This document shows, in pieces, positions 4,718 through 6,848 of a DNA stretch of 6,848 bases. This stretch comes from Thermodesulfobacteriota bacterium. GTDB lineage: Bacteria > Desulfobacterota > DSM-4660 > Desulfatiglandales > Desulfatiglandaceae. The number at the start of each line of letters is the position of its first letter. Position 1 is the first letter of the stretch. Made by a program: the position numbers and the translations under genes. Under the pieces are notes generated by a model. That model saw only the letters and a list, made by a program, of their open reading frames with translations, did not search any database and was not told the DNA's origin. The DNA is taken from NCBI GenBank assembly GCA_028278625.1, contig JANQDY010000094.1, positions 1 through 6,848 on the forward strand, in the 5' to 3' direction.

Positions 4718-6848
4718 CTATTCCGGCCTGATCGTGACAATGGCCCCCTCGGGGATCATGACCCCCGGACCCAGGGTATAGGAAGATGCCCCCTGATAAG
4801 AACAGTTTTTGTTGGTGGGGAAAGTGATATTCCCTTCCAGCCGGCCATTTACGAATTCTGGACAGCCCTGGCTTTGCGCGACACCGGGCGGCGGCGGCGG
4901 TTCCTCCTCGTCACCGGTGGAGCCTCTTTCGATGGAGCGGACCCTGGTGTTCTGGTAGGGGATGATGAGGGTGACGTTCTGGGTTGACAGGACCTTGATG
5001 AAATAGGCGGTGCCGCACTGAAGCTCATCGGTGCTCACATCCCGCTTTTCATAGCCGCTGTAGGGGCCGGTTCCCGTAAAATCCCAGACAACTTTCTGTG
5101 TCAGGTTGTTCTGGGCGCTGGTGAGGGTATAGACGTTAAGACCGTCGGTGACCAGAATGTTCCCGAGATCGATGTTCCGTCTCACCCAGGGAAGCCCCAT
5201 GAGATGCCAGCCGGGGGCAAGGGTGAGTTGGTAGTTGATGCTGTCGGGTGCGATTACCCCCTTAAAGGGAATGGTGTCCGTCAACAGGGTGATGATCCAG
5301 AACCCCATGCCGGGAATGATGGAAAGGTTCTTAAAGGCCGTTTCATTGAATTCCACATAGGCCCCATCAACCATGGCGAACCCGCGCCATGTGGTATTGT
5401 TATAGGTCCCCAGCACCTTTTCCATGTCGGACAGCATCTCGGCACCGGTCATGTAAAAGGGAACCGTGAAGATCCGGTAATCTGTGGTCTGTCCCGTACC
5501 CCCGGGCATGGTGTAGGGGTCACTGACGGTCCCCACATATTCATAGGCCCCCATGTCCTTGGCGGTTTCGCCGGGACGGGGCCGGGCAAAGCCCGGGTAG
5601 TCAAGGACTACCGGGTCTCCGGCGGTGGATGGAATGGTGTTGATGCAGGGAGAGTATTTCCAGAGGGAGTAGCTGGCGAACTGGGGATCCTTGTTGATGT
5701 CATGAGTCCCTTTCTGGCATCCCTCATAATTGCCTGCGGTATTGTTCCACACATCGTTATAATCAATGGTGGGGGTTGCGCCGTCATTTAGAATGCCGTA
5801 CTGGTCGAAGTTGACGATGATGTTGTACTTGATGTGAGGCGCGCTGGTGCTGCTGTTGTCATTTTCCGTGGTAATGCCGTTTAAGGTGCCGTTGTCCATG
5901 GTATTGTGGTAGATCTGGGCATTTATTGTGCTTCCGTTCTGCGCCCGTGTGTAAATGCCGTATCTCATGGCCCCTGCCGCTGTTTGGTAGATCACATTGT
6001 TTTCCACGATGGGGGATATTGAGTCACCATTTAACGCTTCCACCAATATGCCGTAATCGTTGTCATAAATGAGGTTTCGGCTGATTTCGGCGCTTGCTTC
6101 GGCCCGGATGCCGTACTGGGGATTGTCATAAATTTTGTTGTCAACCACATCCGTTTCAGGGCTTTTAACAACATCAATGCCGTGGGTGGTGTTCAGAAAG
6201 ACCTCACAATTCCGGATGGTGGTATCGGTGGCCTCAACCACCCTCATGCCGAAATTGTTTCCATAGGCCCTGCAGTGCCGCATTTCGTTTCCATTCCCCT
6301 GGGAGATGCGGACCCCCTCTTCGTTATCGTCTGAAAAGCCGGTGAACCACAGATGTTCGATGGTGTTGTTTGAGCCGGTGACTTCCATGCCGATGGTCCA
6401 GTTATCCGCGGCCGAACCGTCGATAACCGGGGGGTTGCTCTCATCCCCGGCGATGATCACGTTGCTCTGGGTGAGGGTCATCTGTTCATCCGCTTCGCGC
6501 TCCAAAGCCCTGGTTGAGACGCCGTAGGTTCCGGGCGCCAAATAAAGGATATAAATACCGCCGCTTCCGGTATTGATTTGAGAAATGGCATGGTGGAGGG
6601 TTTGCCACGGACGGGCTGAGCTGCCGTTGTTAGCGTCGTCTCCCGTCGAGACATTGACGTAGTAGGCGCCGGGAGCCATGGATGTATAAGTAAAGTCGGT
6701 GTTGCTTTCCCCTGTCCCCCCCGGTGTTGTAACGCTGATTCTGCCTGTGGCGCCGTTTCCCACAATGGCGGTGATCTGCGTTGAAGAGTCCACTGTGAAG
6801 CTCTTGGCGTCAGCCCCTCCGAACTTGACGGCCGAAGCACCGGTAAAG
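4718..6848 (-). CDS. Secreted IPT/TIG and parallel beta-helix protein (5' end beyond window)
   Basis: The frame is open to the right edge and ends at TAG 4718-4720, giving 709 visible codons (numbered here from the first whole one at 6847). A GTG at 6793 could be mistaken for the start, but the codons before it continue the same domain, so the true start lies outside. Residues 1-54 are an IPT/TIG domain (FTGASAVKFGGADAKSF, then ISVTTPGGTG). Residues 61-437 are a DUF1565-like entry (YYVNVSTGDDANNGS) plus about nine parallel beta-helix rungs, closing with DMGAYEY. Residues 455-631 form a separate domain with IPGMGFWII and LAPGWHLMGLPW and a final CGTAYFIKV. An acidic-proline linker (DEEEPPPPPG) follows, then a tail with two cysteines ending TLGPGVMIPEGAIVTIRPE. 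It is probably extracellular or surface-bound; the helix might bind or cleave polysaccharide, but no catalytic set is evident. The tail stops abruptly and may be shortened. Confidence 0.9.
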   Translation of the reverse strand, partial: FTGASAVKFGGADAKSFTVDSSTQITAIVGNGATGRISVTTPGGTGESNTDFTYTSMAPGAYYVNVSTGDDANNGSSARPWQTLHHAISQINTGSGGIYILYLAPGTYGVSTRALEREADEQMTLTQSNVIIAGDESNPPVIDGSAADNWTIGMEVTGSNNTIEHLWFTGFSDDNEEGVRISQGNGNEMRHCRAYGNNFGMRVVEATDTTIRNCEVFLNTTHGIDVVKSPETDVVDNKIYDNPQYGIRAEASAEISRNLIYDNDYGILVEALNGDSISPIVENNVIYQTAAGAMRYGIYTRAQNGSTINAQIYHNTMDNGTLNGITTENDNSSTSAPHIKYNIIVNFDQYGILNDGATPTIDYNDVWNNTAGNYEGCQKGTHDINKDPQFASYSLWKYSPCINTIPSTAGDPVVLDYPGFARPRPGETAKDMGAYEYVGTVSDPYTMPGGTGQTTDYRIFTVPFYMTGAEMLSDMEKVLGTYNNTTWRGFAMVDGAYVEFNETAFKNLSIIPGMGFWIITLLTDTIPFKGVIAPDSINYQLTLAPGWHLMGLPWVRRNIDLGNILVTDGLNVYTLTSAQNNLTQKVVWDFTGTGPYSGYEKRDVSTDELQCGTAYFIKVLSTQNVTLIIPYQNTRVRSIERGSTGDEEEPPPPPGVAQSQGCPEFVNGRLEGNITFPTNKNCSYQGASSYTLGPGVMIPEGAIVTIRPE
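5534..6667 (-). other. Parallel beta-helix domain with a DUF1565-like entry segment
   Basis: This marks the helix inside the TIG protein. The entry segment YYVNVSTGDDANNGS, then PWQTLHHAISQIN and LAPGTYG, is followed by rungs of about 20-30 residues. Most rungs open with G(I/M/V) and end with an Asn-rich turn: GMEVTGSNN, GVRISQGNGN, GMRVVEATD, GIDVVKSPE, GIRAEASAE, GILVEALNG, GIYTRAQNG, GITTENDNS and GILNDGATP. The pattern is that of NosD/CASH-type or PbH1 right-handed helices. The closing part (KDPQF, then YSPCINT and GAYEY) is typical of bacterial surface helices of this class. Confidence 0.85.

Noticed and set aside
5204..5791. A 195-codon plus-strand open frame
   Set aside because: It lies wholly antisense to the beta-helix and C-terminal domain of the TIG protein. 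Its translation is a Gly/Pro/Val-rich sequence with no domain, consistent with a shadow of the real gene.
4718..6793. Taking the GTG at 6793 as the start of the TIG protein
   Set aside because: The 18 codons upstream to the window edge are open and encode the first half of the IPT/TIG domain, so the gene starts outside the window.

Overview
This window looks like a stretch of a free-living Gram-negative bacterial chromosome that encodes large secreted proteins. The mix of an SBBP beta-propeller protein, IPT/TIG plus parallel beta-helix modules and a GT-C/TPR membrane protein fits an environmental Desulfobacterota (deltaproteobacterial) genome best. That placement is an inference from domain style, not from a marker gene. 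There are no RNA genes, CRISPR arrays or insertion sequences in it.

Layout. (1) Positions 1-2721, minus strand: the first 907 codons of a very large exported protein, with its 3' end outside the left edge. It has a signal peptide, the N-terminal domain usual for SBBP proteins, seven tandem repeats of about 64 residues (probably a seven-bladed propeller), then the start of a right-handed parallel beta-helix. I checked the frame codon by codon and found no stop from 2721 to 1. (2) Positions 2722-2919: a divergent intergenic region with a good sigma70-like promoter for the minus-strand gene and a weaker candidate for the plus-strand gene. (3) Positions 2920-4662, plus strand: a complete 580-residue polytopic membrane protein with a GT-C-type glycosyltransferase core and five C-terminal TPRs, resembling the TMTC/O-mannosyltransferase-like family. 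(4) Positions 4663-4717: a short convergent gap with an 8-bp inverted repeat. (5) Positions 4718-6848, minus strand: the last 709 codons of a second large exported protein, with its 5' end outside the right edge. It has an IPT/TIG domain, a full parallel beta-helix of about nine rungs, a 'GxGFW / PGWHLMG' domain, a proline linker and a short cysteine-containing tail.

How they may work together. The two flanking secreted proteins share a homologous module, the entry segment of the beta-helix, although the rest of their architecture differs, so they look like products of module shuffling. The membrane protein between them is of a type predicted to transfer sugar from a lipid carrier on the outer face of the inner membrane. 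It is a reasonable but unproven guess that it modifies exported Ser/Thr-rich proteins such as its neighbours. I see no strong evidence for a wholly new system; the shared module and the sandwiched transferase are the best leads.
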